64,000 bases of DNA, from NCBI RefSeq assembly GCF_019219095.1, contig NZ_JAHUWH010000011.1, positions 1 through 64,000 of the forward strand, read 5' to 3'. This DNA comes from Acidovorax sp. sic0104. GTDB lineage: Bacteria > Pseudomonadota > Gammaproteobacteria > Burkholderiales > Burkholderiaceae_C. A program made the translations under genes and the position numbers. The first letter of the stretch is position 1; each line of letters starts with the position of its first letter. Of this stretch, positions 34,234 to 43,263 are shown in pieces. The notes below the pieces were generated by a model. The model was not told the DNA's origin. It worked only from the letters and a program-made list of their open reading frames with translations, and searched no databases.

Positions 34234-34327
34234 GGTCGGATCTCCGGGCAATGGCGGGGCTGTGGCAAAAGGGTCGGCAGCGGACGGACGAGCGCCACTG
34301 CGGCCGACTGTATTGGGCCCACAATCG

Positions 34328-34342
34328 ATTGATCTAATCAAT
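34328..34342. promoter_or_regulatory. MarR-type palindrome between divergent genes
   Basis: ATTGATCTAATCAAT is a perfect 6+6 palindrome with a 3-base centre. CAATCGATTG, another palindrome, overlaps its left side (34322-34331). Position between MarR and Bug genes fits autoregulation and control of the receptor. Confidence 0.6.
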
Positions 34343-34362
34343 TCATGCCCGGAGATACCCTG

Positions 34363-34890
34363 ATGCCCGCGCCCTCCCCGGCCTCCCGGCTGGCCGATCC
34401 ACAAGTGGCCCACGACCTGCTGATGTACCGCGTGAACCGCCTGCTGGCGGTGGCGGGCAGTCTTGTGGTGCCGCTGTGCGAGGGCGGCTACGGCATCACC
34501 CGGCGCGAGTGGGGCCTGCTCATGGTCCTGGCGCAGCAGCCTGGCCTGCCCCCCGCCGAACTGGCGCAGCGCCTGGGGCTGGACCGCGCGCGCACCTCGC
34601 GCGCCATCACCTCGTTGCTGGCCAAGAAGCTGCTCACCCGCGACGCGATGCCGGGCGACCGCCGCCAGGCCGTGCTGTCTCTTACGCCCGAGGGCCGCGC
34701 GGTGCACGATGGGCTGTTCCCACAGGTCAAGGCGCTGAACCAGGAGCTGCTGGCCGGGCTGGATGCCGACACCCTGCGAGGCCTGGACATGGCGCTGGCC
34801 GACATGCAGCAACGCGCCGAGGCGCTGGTTGCCACCCGCACCGATGTGCCGCGCACCTACCGGCTGCGCGGTGGCCGGCACACGGACTGA
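34363..34890 (+). CDS. MarR-family transcriptional regulator
   Basis: A 175-residue winged-helix regulator: ITRREWGLLMVLAQQPGLPPAELAQRLGLDRARTSRAITSLLAKKLLTRDAMPGDRR-type core in the middle, flanked by dimer helices. ATG 34363 is preferred over 34345 because CGGAGA stands 7 bases upstream and the earlier ATG lies almost in the palindrome. MarR proteins repress divergent genes until a phenolic or other ligand binds; the Bug receptor gene is the likely target. Confidence 0.88.
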   Translation: MPAPSPASRLADPQVAHDLLMYRVNRLLAVAGSLVVPLCEGGYGITRREWGLLMVLAQQPGLPPAELAQRLGLDRARTSRAITSLLAKKLLTRDAMPGDRRQAVLSLTPEGRAVHDGLFPQVKALNQELLAGLDADTLRGLDMALADMQQRAEALVATRTDVPRTYRLRGGRHTD

Positions 34891-35059
34891 TGGAATGAGG
34901 CTGCGCCTTTGCAGGGCCCCGCGCATCGGGCAATTCCCCGAAACGTGAATCCGGCGATATCCTCAGGAGCGGGGGCGCACGGCCACAAGCTGTTGAACCA
35001 GCCCCCAACGACACGCCCGGCCGACCACCACCACACCCCTCGCCCACCCACCACCATCC

Positions 35060-36640
35060 ATGTCGCAGCCATCAACCTCTTTGTGGAGCCCCTTGCGCCA
35101 ACCAGCATTCCGGGGCCTGTGGGTCTGCGGTGGCGTGTTCTTCGTGGGCAACGGCATGCAGACCATGGCGGCCGCCTGGCTCATGGTGGAGCTCTCGGGC
35201 TCGTCGTTCCTGGCCGCGCTGGTACAGACGGCCGTGTTCATGCCGATGTTCCTGCTGGCGCTGCCGGCAGGGGTGCTGGCCGACACCACGGACCGGCGCC
35301 GCCTGGTCTCGGGCGCGCTGATCGCGCAGATCGCAGCCTGCAGCCTGCTCGCACTGCTGGTGCTGCTGGGCAAAGGCGGTCCGGCCTCCGTGCTGCTCCT
35401 GGTGTTCGTCTGCGGCTGCTGCACGGCGGTGCTGACACCGGCCTGGAACTCCTCGGTCATCGACCCGGTGCCCCGCGACGAATGGCCCCAGGCCATCACC
35501 GCCGTGAGCATTGCCTACAACGCCGCGCGCGCCGTGGGCCCCACGCTGGCGGGGCTGGTGTTCGCCCAATTGGGCGCCGGCTGGGTGTTCGCCGTCACGG
35601 TGACCACCACGTTGGTGATGTGGGAGTCCATCCGCCGCTGGCCGCCCAAGGCGCACCCGCCGTCCAAGCTGCCGGCCGAGCGCCTATGGGGCGGCACCCT
35701 GAGCGGCCTGCGCTTTGCCTGGCACTCGCGCATGATCCTGGCGCAGCTGGTGCGGGTGATGGCGTTCAGCGCTGCCGGCTCGGCCCTGTGGGCTCTGTTG
35801 CCCGTGATTGCCCAGCGCCTGGGCACTGGAGCGCCGGGGTTCGGCCTGCTCATGGGCTGCCTGGGCACCGGTGCGGTGTGCGTGGGCCTGGTGCTGGGCC
35901 GGCTGCGGGCGCGCTTTGGCATGGAGGCCATCGTGGGCGCGGGCGGCATCGTCTTCGGCGCGGCCATGCTGGTGGCCGCCCTGACGCATATCGCCTGGGT
36001 GGTCTACATCGCCATGCTGTTCGCCGGCGCGGCCTGGATGTCGGCCATGTCCACCTTCAACACCGCCACGCAGGCCAGCGCGCCGCAGTGGGTGCGCTCG
36101 CGCGCGGTGGCCATGCACATGGTGGCGGCGCTGGGCGCGTTTGCGATGGGATCGGCGTTCTGGGGTGCGGCATCGGACATCGTGGGCCTGACCCCCACGC
36201 TGTGCATCGCCGCTGCACTGATGGGCGTGGGCCTGCTGCTGGCCAAGCCCATGCCGCTGCGCATGGGGGCGCTGCACGAGGTGACGCAGGCCACGCCCTG
36301 GGACGAGCTCTTCATCGAAGCCGAGCCCCTGCCCGAGGCCGGCCCCGTGGCGGTGGAGGTGGGCTACCGCATCGCGCCCGGCACGGACGCCGAGTTCCTG
36401 GACACCATCAGCCGCATGAAGGCCCCGCGCCGCCGCGACGGCGCCACGTTCTGGCGCGTGTACAAAGACCTGGGCGAGCCTTCGCGCTACGTGGAGCGCT
36501 TCATCGTCGAGTCCTGGGCCGACTACCTGCACCAGCGCGCCCGCGCCACCATGGCCGACCAGGCGCTGGAGACGGAAGTGCGCACGTTTTTGGCGCCGGG
36601 CGAAGTCGTGCGCATGTCCCACTACATCGCTGAACGGTGA
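35060..36640 (+). CDS. MFS exporter (MFS_3/EntS-like) with C-terminal cytosolic domain
   Basis: A 526-residue major-facilitator protein. The first 400 residues have about eleven or twelve membrane helices; [10 protein letters not shown] between helices 2 and 3 is the family's loop motif. The last 110 residues ([21 protein letters not shown] onward) form a ferredoxin-like domain akin to antibiotic-biosynthesis monooxygenases, normal for this branch. Members export siderophores or drugs. No operon partner or ribosome site is evident; it stands alone between the MarR gene and hemE. Substrate unknown. Confidence 0.9.
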   Translation: MSQPSTSLWSPLRQPAFRGLWVCGGVFFVGNGMQTMAAAWLMVELSGSSFLAALVQTAVFMPMFLLALPAGVLADTTDRRRLVSGALIAQIAACSLLALLVLLGKGGPASVLLLVFVCGCCTAVLTPAWNSSVIDPVPRDEWPQAITAVSIAYNAARAVGPTLAGLVFAQLGAGWVFAVTVTTTLVMWESIRRWPPKAHPPSKLPAERLWGGTLSGLRFAWHSRMILAQLVRVMAFSAAGSALWALLPVIAQRLGTGAPGFGLLMGCLGTGAVCVGLVLGRLRARFGMEAIVGAGGIVFGAAMLVAALTHIAWVVYIAMLFAGAAWMSAMSTFNTATQASAPQWVRSRAVAMHMVAALGAFAMGSAFWGAASDIVGLTPTLCIAAALMGVGLLLAKPMPLRMGALHEVTQATPWDELFIEAEPLPEAGPVAVEVGYRIAPGTDAEFLDTISRMKAPRRRDGATFWRVYKDLGEPSRYVERFIVESWADYLHQRARATMADQALETEVRTFLAPGEVVRMSHYIAER

Positions 36641-36752
36641 AGTCCCCCCTGAGCGGCTGCGCCGCTTCCCCCAGAGGGGGACGCACCCAGCGGCCCGGCA
36701 AAGCCGGTTCCGCGGGTGCGCTGGCCGGGGGCGCGCCGGTATCGGCCGCAGC
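36641..36752 (+). repeat. Dispersed stop-proximal hairpin repeat
   Basis: Starts at the MFS stop: CCCCCCTGAGCGGCTGCGCC (hairpin GCGGC-TGC-GCCGC) closed by CAGAGGGGGACGC, then CCGGCAAAGCCGG and a CGCGGGTGCGCTGG tail. Same layout as at 6739 and 28487. Confidence 0.7.
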
Positions 36753-36794
36753 ACACTGTGCTGGCCTTTCCGTCCAGCCTGCGACAATCAGGCG

Positions 36795-37907
36795 ATGAGC
36801 TTTGCCCCCCTCTCCAACGACACCTTTCTGCGTGCCTGCCGCCGCCAGGCCACCGACTACACGCCCTTGTGGCTCATGCGCCAGGCGGGGCGCTATCTGC
36901 CGGAGTACAAGGCGACGCGCGCCCGGGCGGGCAGCTTCATGGGGCTGGCCACCAACGTGGACTACGCCACAGAGGTGACCCTGCAACCCCTGGAGCGCTT
37001 CCCTCTCGACGCCGCCATCCTGTTCAGCGACATCCTCACCGTGCCCGACGCCATGGGCCTGGGCCTGTCGTTCGCCGAGGGCGAAGGCCCGCGCTTTGCA
37101 AGGCAGGTGCGCGACGAGGCGGCCGTGGCCGAACTGGCCGTGCCGGACATGGACAAGCTGCGCTACGTGTTCGACGCCGTCACCAGCATCCGCAAGGCCC
37201 TGAACGGGCGCGTGCCGCTGATCGGCTTCTCGGGCAGCCCCTGGACGCTGGCCTGCTACATGGTCGAGGGCAAGGGCTCGGACGACTACCGCTTGGTCAA
37301 GAGCCTGATGTACGCACGGCCCGACCTGATGCACCGCATCCTGGCGATCAATGCCGACAGCGTGGCGGCCTACCTCAATGCCCAGATCGACGCGGGCGCC
37401 CAGGCCGTGATGATCTTTGACAGCTGGGGCGGCGTGCTGGCCGATGGCGCCTTCCAGGAGTTCAGCCTGGCGTATACGAAACGGGTGCTGGCGCAGCTCA
37501 AGCGCACCGGCGTGGACGGTACCGACGTGCCGCGCATCGTCTTCACCAAAGGTGGCGGCATCTGGCTGCCGGACATGAAGGACCTCGAGTGCGAGGTGCT
37601 GGGCCTGGACTGGACGGCCAACCTGGGCCATGCCCGCGCCCTCGTGGGTGGCCAGGTGGGCGGCCCCGGCAAGGCGCTGCAGGGCAACATCGACCCCAAT
37701 GTGCTGTTTGCGCCGCCCGCGCAGATCGCCGCCCAGGTGCGCCACGTGCTGGACAGCTTTGGCAAGCCCCACACTGACCGCAGCACCACCGGCCCCACGC
37801 ACATCTTCAACCTGGGCCATGGCATCAGTCAGTTCACGCCGCCCGAGCATGTGTCGGCCCTGGTCGAGGCCGTGCACAGCCATTCGCGCGCACAGCGCCA
37901 GGGCTAG
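36795..37907 (+). CDS. hemE: Uroporphyrinogen decarboxylase
   Basis: A 370-residue full-length HemE, which removes four carboxyl groups from uroporphyrinogen III to give coproporphyrinogen III in haem synthesis. The signature [17 protein letters not shown] is at 22-38, [14 protein letters not shown] follows, and VMIFDSWGG lies mid-protein. No ribosome site precedes the ATG; GACAAT at 36783-36788 ends 6 bp before it, so a leaderless transcript is possible. The next gene, priA, is 719 bp away across a DnaA-box-rich region. Confidence 0.97.
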   Translation: MSFAPLSNDTFLRACRRQATDYTPLWLMRQAGRYLPEYKATRARAGSFMGLATNVDYATEVTLQPLERFPLDAAILFSDILTVPDAMGLGLSFAEGEGPRFARQVRDEAAVAELAVPDMDKLRYVFDAVTSIRKALNGRVPLIGFSGSPWTLACYMVEGKGSDDYRLVKSLMYARPDLMHRILAINADSVAAYLNAQIDAGAQAVMIFDSWGGVLADGAFQEFSLAYTKRVLAQLKRTGVDGTDVPRIVFTKGGGIWLPDMKDLECEVLGLDWTANLGHARALVGGQVGGPGKALQGNIDPNVLFAPPAQIAAQVRHVLDSFGKPHTDRSTTGPTHIFNLGHGISQFTPPEHVSALVEAVHSHSRAQRQG

Positions 37908-38626
37908 CCCGCCCGGCGGTGGCCCCGCGGCGGTCCGCTGGGCGCCGCTTCTGCCCCCATGCCGGGCATCTAGCGGGCCCAGGCACAACTTATGCACAAA
38001 ACTGGAGCAGCGCACGCACCCCCTGCACACAACGGCCCGGCGTGCGAGAAAAAGCGAAAAGATTCTCAACCGCCGCGTAAGCCATTGATTTCAAAGGAAT
38101 GCACTGCGTTGCATTTTTTGCAGGCAATCCACCGAAAGCACGGCTTTTCAAGGGCTTGCGAGGCAAATGCAAGGGATATCAACAAAGTTATCCACAGAAA
38201 TTCTGGATTTCTTACAAATCCCCAGTCAAATCAAGTACTTGCAGCCCAAACCGCATAAAACGTCGAGCATGCGCCACCGCTGCTAGCACAAAACTGGGGC
38301 TGTACCGGGGCTTGACGCCGCACCGATGTTCGACTTATGCACACAAATCTTGATGCGGCGCAACATCGCGGAGTCGCAGGGCCATAGCACAGAAAATGAG
38401 CTCAAAATTCTTCAGATGATTGATTCATAACGATTTTTTCAGACTGCCAATTTTGTGGGCATTTTGTTCCGGGCCAGTATTCATGCGGCTTGGCGGGGCG
38501 TCCAGGCAGGATGTCAACAAAGTTATCCACAGAAAGACGGGATTACTCCCCGCCCACATCAAATCAAGCACTTAGCGACCAAACCTCTACATCGCCTGCA
38601 CAAGCACGTGTAACCGTCCAAAGCCC
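37908..38626. other. 719-bp DnaA-box cluster between hemE and priA
   Basis: No gene is seen here. Four perfect DnaA-type 9-mers lie on the same strand: TTATGCACA (37990-37998 and 38335-38343) and TTATCCACA (38188-38196 and 38523-38531), alternating. Each TTATCCACA copy sits in CAACAAAGTTATCCACAGAA and is followed 30-40 bp later by TCAAATCAAG, forming a long imperfect direct repeat about 335 bp apart. GCACAAAACTGG also occurs twice (37994 and 38286). The stretch 38391-38465 is markedly A+T rich. It could be a replication origin, a DnaA-titration site or a regulatory region. Confidence 0.7.
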
Positions 38627-40756
38627 GTGACCACCCCTTCCACCATCGTTCATGTTGCGCTGCACACGCCATCCCACAGCGGCGTGGGGGACCTGCTCAG
38701 CTATGCCAGCCCCCGGCCGCTGGCGCCCGGCACGCTGGTGCGGGTGCCGCTGGGCAAGCGCGAGGTGCTGGGCGTGGTGTGGGATGCGCAGGAGGCAACG
38801 GGAGAGCTGCCGGAAGGCGCGGCCATGCGCCCCATCGCGGGGGTGCTGGAGGGCCTGGATCCGCTCAGCCAGCCCTGGCGCCGGCTGGTGGCCTTTGCGG
38901 CACGCTACTACCAGCGCGCACTGGGCGAGGTGGCACTCGCAGCCCTGCCGCCACAACTGCGCGACCTGCAGCCCGACCAACTGGCGCGGCGGCTGCGGCG
39001 CCCGCCCCAGGGCACGGCAGGCGGGAATGCCTCGAATGCTATTGAAGCAATAGCACTTACCGTAGAACAGGAAAGCGTCAGAGCCCGAATTTCATCCGAA
39101 TCCGGCCCCTTCCTGCTGTTCGGCAGCACCGGCAGCGGCAAGACCGAGGTCTACCTGCGCTGCGTGCAGGAGGCGCTGGAGGCCGACCCCACGGCGCAGG
39201 CGCTGGTGATGGTGCCCGAGATCAACCTCACCCCGCAGCTGGAAGAGCGCTTCACCACCCGCTTTGCGCCGCGCTTCGGCAGCCAGGCCGTGGTGTCGCT
39301 GCACAGCGGCATGACCAACCCGCAGCGCCTCAAGAGCTGGCTGGCCGCGCACAGCGGCGTCGCCCGCATCGTGCTGGGCACGCGCATGGCGGTGTTCGCC
39401 AGCCTGCCGGGCCTGAAGATCATCGTCGTGGACGAAGAACACGACCCCAGCTACAAGCAGCAGGAGGGCGCCCGCTACTCGGCGCGCGACCTGGCCATCT
39501 GGCGCGGGCGCGAGCAAGGCGCCAAGGTGCTGCTGGGCTCCGCCACGCCGTCGCTGGAGACCTGGCACGCCAGCCGCCCGCCCACGGCGGAGGACCCCGA
39601 AGGCGGACGCTACGTGCGCCTGGCCATGCCCAGCCGGATCGGCGCCGGGGCCCTGGCCCGGGTGCGTCGCGTGGACATGAACCAGCAGCCGCGCCGCGCG
39701 ATCTTCAGCGCGCCGCTGCTGGCCGCCATCACCGAGCGCGTGGCGCGCGGCGAGCAGAGCATGGTGCTGCTCAACCGCCGGGGCTACGCGCCCGTGCTGC
39801 ACTGCGCCGACTGCGGCTGGAAGAGCGACTGCCCGCACTGCAGCGCGCACCAGGTCTTCCACAAGGCCGACCGCACCCTGCGCTGCCACCACTGCGGCTA
39901 CACGGTGCGCGTGCCCCGCGCCTGTCCCACCTGCGGCAGCCCGGACATCCATTCCATGGGCCGGGGCACCGAGCAGCTCGAAGAACAGCTCGGCGACCTG
40001 CTGTCCGAGGTGCTGCGGCCCGACCGCACCCCCGCCCGCATCGCCCGCATCGACGCGGACACCACCAAGGCCAGGGGCTCGCTCGAGGCGCAGTTGGCCC
40101 AGGTGCACTCGGGCGAGGTGGATGTGCTGGTGGGCACGCAGATGATCGCCAAGGGACATGACTTTCGGCGCATCACGCTGGTAGCCGCAGTGCAGCCCGA
40201 CGGGGCGCTGTTTTCCAGCGACTTCCGGGCCCCCGAGCGCCTGTTCGCCCTGCTCATGCAGGCCGCCGGCCGCGCGGGGCGCGACGCGGCCTACATGGCC
40301 GCCCAGGGCACGCAGTGCGAGATGTGGGTGCAAAGCTTTCACCCGCAGCACCCTGTGTACGAGGCGCTGCGCACCCACGACTATGCGGCCTTTGCCGCCC
40401 AGCAGCTCAAGGAGCGAGAAGAAGCCGCCATGCCCCCCTTCGCCTACCAGGCCCTGGTGCGCGCCGACGCCCGCACGCAAGAGGTCGCACAGGGCTTTCT
40501 CACCGCCGCCACGGCGGCGGCGCACGCAGCCGCCCTGCCGGGGCTGGAGGCTGTAACGCTGTTCCCGCCCGTACCTCTGACCATCCAGCGCGTGGCCAAT
40601 GTGGAGCGCGCCCAGATGCTCATGGAAAGCAGCAGCCGCGCCGCCCTGCAGCGGTTTCTGGCCGCGTGGCAACCCGTGCTTCAGGTCACGCGCAGCGCAC
40701 CGGAACATAAGGGGTTGGTGCGATGGCTGGTGGATGTGGATCCGCTGGTGATTTGA
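38627..40756 (+). CDS. priA: Primosomal replication-restart helicase PriA
   Basis: A 709-residue PriA, which rebuilds replication forks. The 3'-DNA-binding domain (1-110) is followed by the helicase with Walker A GSTGSGKT (166-173) and DEEH box in VVDEEHDPSYKQQ. The zinc region is C-x2-C rich: CADCGWKSDCPHC, CHHCGYTVRVPRACPTCG (about 392-440). The start is GTG 38627. Residues 138-156 are encoded by a lower-GC stretch matching a dispersed repeat (39038-39092), just before the helicase core. Typical length for the family otherwise. Confidence 0.96.
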   Translation: MTTPSTIVHVALHTPSHSGVGDLLSYASPRPLAPGTLVRVPLGKREVLGVVWDAQEATGELPEGAAMRPIAGVLEGLDPLSQPWRRLVAFAARYYQRALGEVALAALPPQLRDLQPDQLARRLRRPPQGTAGGNASNAIEAIALTVEQESVRARISSESGPFLLFGSTGSGKTEVYLRCVQEALEADPTAQALVMVPEINLTPQLEERFTTRFAPRFGSQAVVSLHSGMTNPQRLKSWLAAHSGVARIVLGTRMAVFASLPGLKIIVVDEEHDPSYKQQEGARYSARDLAIWRGREQGAKVLLGSATPSLETWHASRPPTAEDPEGGRYVRLAMPSRIGAGALARVRRVDMNQQPRRAIFSAPLLAAITERVARGEQSMVLLNRRGYAPVLHCADCGWKSDCPHCSAHQVFHKADRTLRCHHCGYTVRVPRACPTCGSPDIHSMGRGTEQLEEQLGDLLSEVLRPDRTPARIARIDADTTKARGSLEAQLAQVHSGEVDVLVGTQMIAKGHDFRRITLVAAVQPDGALFSSDFRAPERLFALLMQAAGRAGRDAAYMAAQGTQCEMWVQSFHPQHPVYEALRTHDYAAFAAQQLKEREEAAMPPFAYQALVRADARTQEVAQGFLTAATAAAHAAALPGLEAVTLFPPVPLTIQRVANVERAQMLMESSSRAALQRFLAAWQPVLQVTRSAPEHKGLVRWLVDVDPLVI
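39038..39092 (+). repeat. Dispersed repeat copy inside priA
   Basis: GCTATTGAAGCAATAGC (39038-39054) differs by one base from the intergenic copy at 31440, and AAAGCGTCAGAGCCC follows as in other copies. It is in frame and lower in G+C than the gene around it. Confidence 0.55.
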
Positions 40757-40757
40757 T

Positions 40758-40870
40758 TGTTCATTTTTATGTTTTGTTCACGTTTTACGAACGGAGAAAC
40801 ATATTGAACAAAACAATGCGTTCAGTTATTCTCGATGTTCAACCTGCGTGAACACTTTAAAAACATGAAC
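40758..40870 (+). promoter_or_regulatory. AbiE promoter with TGTTCA/TGAACA array
   Basis: TTTTGTTCA (40772-40780) and TGAACAAAA (40805-40813) are a perfect 9-bp inverted pair, 33 bp apart. More half-sites occur: TTGTTCA at 40758, ACGAAC near 40787, GTTCA near 40820, TGTTCAA at 40836, GTGAACA near 40849 and ATGAACA at 40865. The segment is A+T rich and just precedes the AbiEi gene. AbiEi antitoxins are known to repress their own promoter through inverted repeats. Confidence 0.65.
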
Positions 40871-41905
40871 ACCCAGACGACCCTGAGCGATGCCATCGCC
40901 GCACTCCAAGCAGAAACAGGGGTGCGCATGGAGCGGGCTGCCCTCCACCAGATCAGGGAAGACGCTCCCGGCGACGCAGCGCCCGATGCCTGGCTGGACA
41001 TGATCACGCCCCACGCTCAACCCGTCCGCTTTGCGGCCGAGATCAAGGCCGTCGACCGTTTCCACACACTGGGCACGCTCCAGGCCAGGGCCCGCCAGCG
41101 GCGCGAGCCGACGGTGCTGGTCGCGCCGTTCGTCACCGCCGAGGCCGCCCGGCAATGCCGCAGCCTGGGACTGAACTTCATCGATGTGGCAGGCAACGCC
41201 TACCTCGACGTACCGGGGTGCTTCGTGTACGTGACCGGCAAGCCCCGCCCCGAGAGCGCGCGGCCTGTGGGGCGGTTCAAGTCGCTCACGCCAGCAGGGC
41301 TGCGCATCGTCTTTGCGCTGCTGACCAGGCCTGCCCTCGCCACCGGAACCTACCGCGACATCGCGACCGCCGCCGGCGTGGCGCTGGGCACCGTGGGGGA
41401 CGTGCTGGCCGACCTGCAGGCACGCGGGCACTTGGCGCCGACCGAGCCGCGCCGCCTGCTGGCGCCCGGCGCGCTGCAGGAGGAATGGGCTACCCACTTC
41501 CCGATCAAACTCCGGCCCCAGCTGCACGCCCGGCGCTTCGCAACCCCGGCCCGGGACTGGTGGAAAGGCCTGGACCTGCAACCTCTGCTCGCGGCGTGGG
41601 GCGGCGAAGTCGCGGCCTACCACCTGACCGGGTATCTCGACCCCGAGCAATTGACTATCTACACAGCCAAGCCCGACGTGCTGATCCTGAAACACCGGTT
41701 GCGCCCTGACCCCACCGGCGCCATCGAAGTGCTCGACACCTTCTGGCCCCTGGCCGAAGAGGCCAACGCTGCGAGCGCCACGGTGCCGCCACTGCTCGTC
41801 TACGCAGACCTGATGGCCAGCGCCGACCCGCGCAACATCGACACCGCCCAGCGCATCCGCGCGCAGTATCTGGACACCGGCCGCGATGCTCAAGATAGCG
41901 CCTGA
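40835..41905 (+). CDS. abiEi: AbiEi-family antitoxin/transcriptional repressor (type IV TA)
   Basis: A 356-residue protein matching the AbiEi_2 type: AARQCRSLGLNFIDVAGNAYLDVPG (about 106-130) and a winged helix at LRIVFALLTRPALATGTYRDIATAAGVALGTVGDVLADLQARGHLA-like region (about 155-205). AbiEi neutralises the AbiEii nucleotidyltransferase without direct binding and represses the operon. The start is uncertain: ATG 40835 is given, ATG 40865 (MNTQTTLSD) is equally good since neither has a ribosome site and operator-like half-sites extend to 40870. It overlaps the toxin gene by 20 bp. Confidence 0.85.
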   Translation: MFNLREHFKNMNTQTTLSDAIAALQAETGVRMERAALHQIREDAPGDAAPDAWLDMITPHAQPVRFAAEIKAVDRFHTLGTLQARARQRREPTVLVAPFVTAEAARQCRSLGLNFIDVAGNAYLDVPGCFVYVTGKPRPESARPVGRFKSLTPAGLRIVFALLTRPALATGTYRDIATAAGVALGTVGDVLADLQARGHLAPTEPRRLLAPGALQEEWATHFPIKLRPQLHARRFATPARDWWKGLDLQPLLAAWGGEVAAYHLTGYLDPEQLTIYTAKPDVLILKHRLRPDPTGAIEVLDTFWPLAEEANAASATVPPLLVYADLMASADPRNIDTAQRIRAQYLDTGRDAQDSA

Positions 41906-42776
41906 GCGCCCCGTAGACCCGCTACTGCGAGACATCCTGCAGCAAGCCAGCACGGCAGCGCACAGCCTCGGCATCGACTTCTTCGTCGGCGGCGCGCTGG
42001 CCCGCGACCTGATGCTGTGGCATGTGCACGGCCAAAGCACGGGCCGCGCCACACGCGACGTGGACCTGGGCCTGCACCTGACCGACTGGGCCGCCTTCAG
42101 CGCCATCAAGGACCAGTTGCTAGCACAAGGCAGCTTCCACCCACAGCCTGGCGTGGCCCACCGGCTGATGTACCGCCCGGCAGACATGCCCCACGGCGTT
42201 CCGCTCGACCTGCTGCCCTTCGGCGCCGTGGCAAGCTCGCAGGCCACCATCGCCTGGCCGCCGGAGCATGCGGTGGTGATGAACGTCGCGGGCTTTGCCG
42301 AAGCCCACCGGGCCGCCGTCGACGTGGAACTGGATGGAGCCTTGGTGGTGCGCGTGGCATCGCTGCCGTCGCTGGCGGTCCTCAAGCTGATCGCATGGCG
42401 CGACCGGTATCTGGGCACCTCCAAGGACGCCACCGACTTTCTGCTGATCACACGCCGCTATGCAGACGCAGGCAACATGGACCGCCTGTACGAGACCGGC
42501 GCCGCCCTGCTGCTGGCCAGCGACTACGACCCCGACCTGGCAGGCGCCATGCTGCTGGGCCAGGACGCCGCTGCGGCCACCACGCAAGCGATCACCGCGC
42601 AGGCCGTGGCCGACATCCTGGACCGACGAGGACGCTGGCGCCAAAAGCTGGACGACCAACTGCAAAGAGCCCTGCAACTGGCCGGCACCATTCCCGAGCG
42701 CGGGCCACACCCGCTGCAGCATGTCGATGCGTTCCTGCAGGGATTTCTGCAGGGCAGGCACCCGGCGCCGGATTGA
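41886..42776 (+). CDS. abiEii: AbiEii-family nucleotidyltransferase toxin
   Basis: A 296-residue protein of the AbiEii/MNT class. The nucleotidyltransferase pattern is visible: GGALARDL (35-42), then D-x-D in ATRDVDLGL (Asp58, Asp60), and a third acidic or basic site near LKLIAWRDRYLGTSKDATDFLLI (about 165-187), which also looks like AbiEii. Characterised relatives transfer nucleotides to tRNA or other acceptors and stop growth after phage infection. It starts inside the antitoxin gene (20-bp overlap), so the pair is translationally coupled. G+C matches the chromosome. Confidence 0.87.
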   Translation: MLKIAPERPVDPLLRDILQQASTAAHSLGIDFFVGGALARDLMLWHVHGQSTGRATRDVDLGLHLTDWAAFSAIKDQLLAQGSFHPQPGVAHRLMYRPADMPHGVPLDLLPFGAVASSQATIAWPPEHAVVMNVAGFAEAHRAAVDVELDGALVVRVASLPSLAVLKLIAWRDRYLGTSKDATDFLLITRRYADAGNMDRLYETGAALLLASDYDPDLAGAMLLGQDAAAATTQAITAQAVADILDRRGRWRQKLDDQLQRALQLAGTIPERGPHPLQHVDAFLQGFLQGRHPAPD

Positions 42777-42864
42777 CCAGCGCCCCGGCAAACACGCACC
42801 GCCAGCGTTGTGCGATGGCCCCTCGACTGCCTACACTGAAGCCCCCCACACGGAGGAAAAATCC

Positions 42865-43146
42865 ATGGACAGCACCGAGACATTTGCCCGTGCCCTCGCC
42901 CGTGACGGCTTCGAGCCCCCCGTCACGGTCACGCGCGAAGCCCATGGCAAGCTGGACGACCACACGCACCCCTTCGAAGCCAAGGCGCTCATCCTGGCGG
43001 GCGAGATCCGGATCGTGACCGAAGGTTCGGACCGGGTGTACGGCGTAGGCGATGTGTTCCATCTACAAGCCCACGAACCGCATTCGGAGTTCTACGGCCC
43101 TGCCGGGGTGAACTACCTGGTGGGGCGCAAGCCGGCGCTGCCCTGA
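42865..43146 (+). CDS. Small cupin-domain protein
   Basis: A 93-residue single cupin. Motif pieces are HTHPFEAKALILAGEIRI (about 32-49) and FHLQAHEPHSEFYGPAG (about 63-79), holding histidines and a glutamate for metal. GGAGGA lies 7 bases before ATG 42865. Small cupins of this kind have varied roles, from sensing to detoxification. It follows the AbiE pair by 88 bp in the same direction and has its own good ribosome site, but a functional link is not evident. Confidence 0.85.
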   Translation: MDSTETFARALARDGFEPPVTVTREAHGKLDDHTHPFEAKALILAGEIRIVTEGSDRVYGVGDVFHLQAHEPHSEFYGPAGVNYLVGRKPALP

Positions 43147-43263
43147 ACACGCGGCACCGCCGGGCTGGATAGTCCACGGCGAGCACCGGGACCGCCTGGC
43201 ATGCAAAAAAACCGCCTCTCCCGCCCACCCCGGCTGCGCAAGCAGCTATACAAACAATAGCAG

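Noticed and set aside
37908-38626. Firm assignment as the chromosomal origin oriC
   Set aside because: DnaA boxes alone do not prove an origin, and dnaA-dnaN are not in the window. It is kept as a candidate only.
43147-43263. Terminator at the A7 run (near 43206) between cupin and AEC genes
   Set aside because: A T run exists on the minus strand, but no stem directly before it could be paired convincingly.
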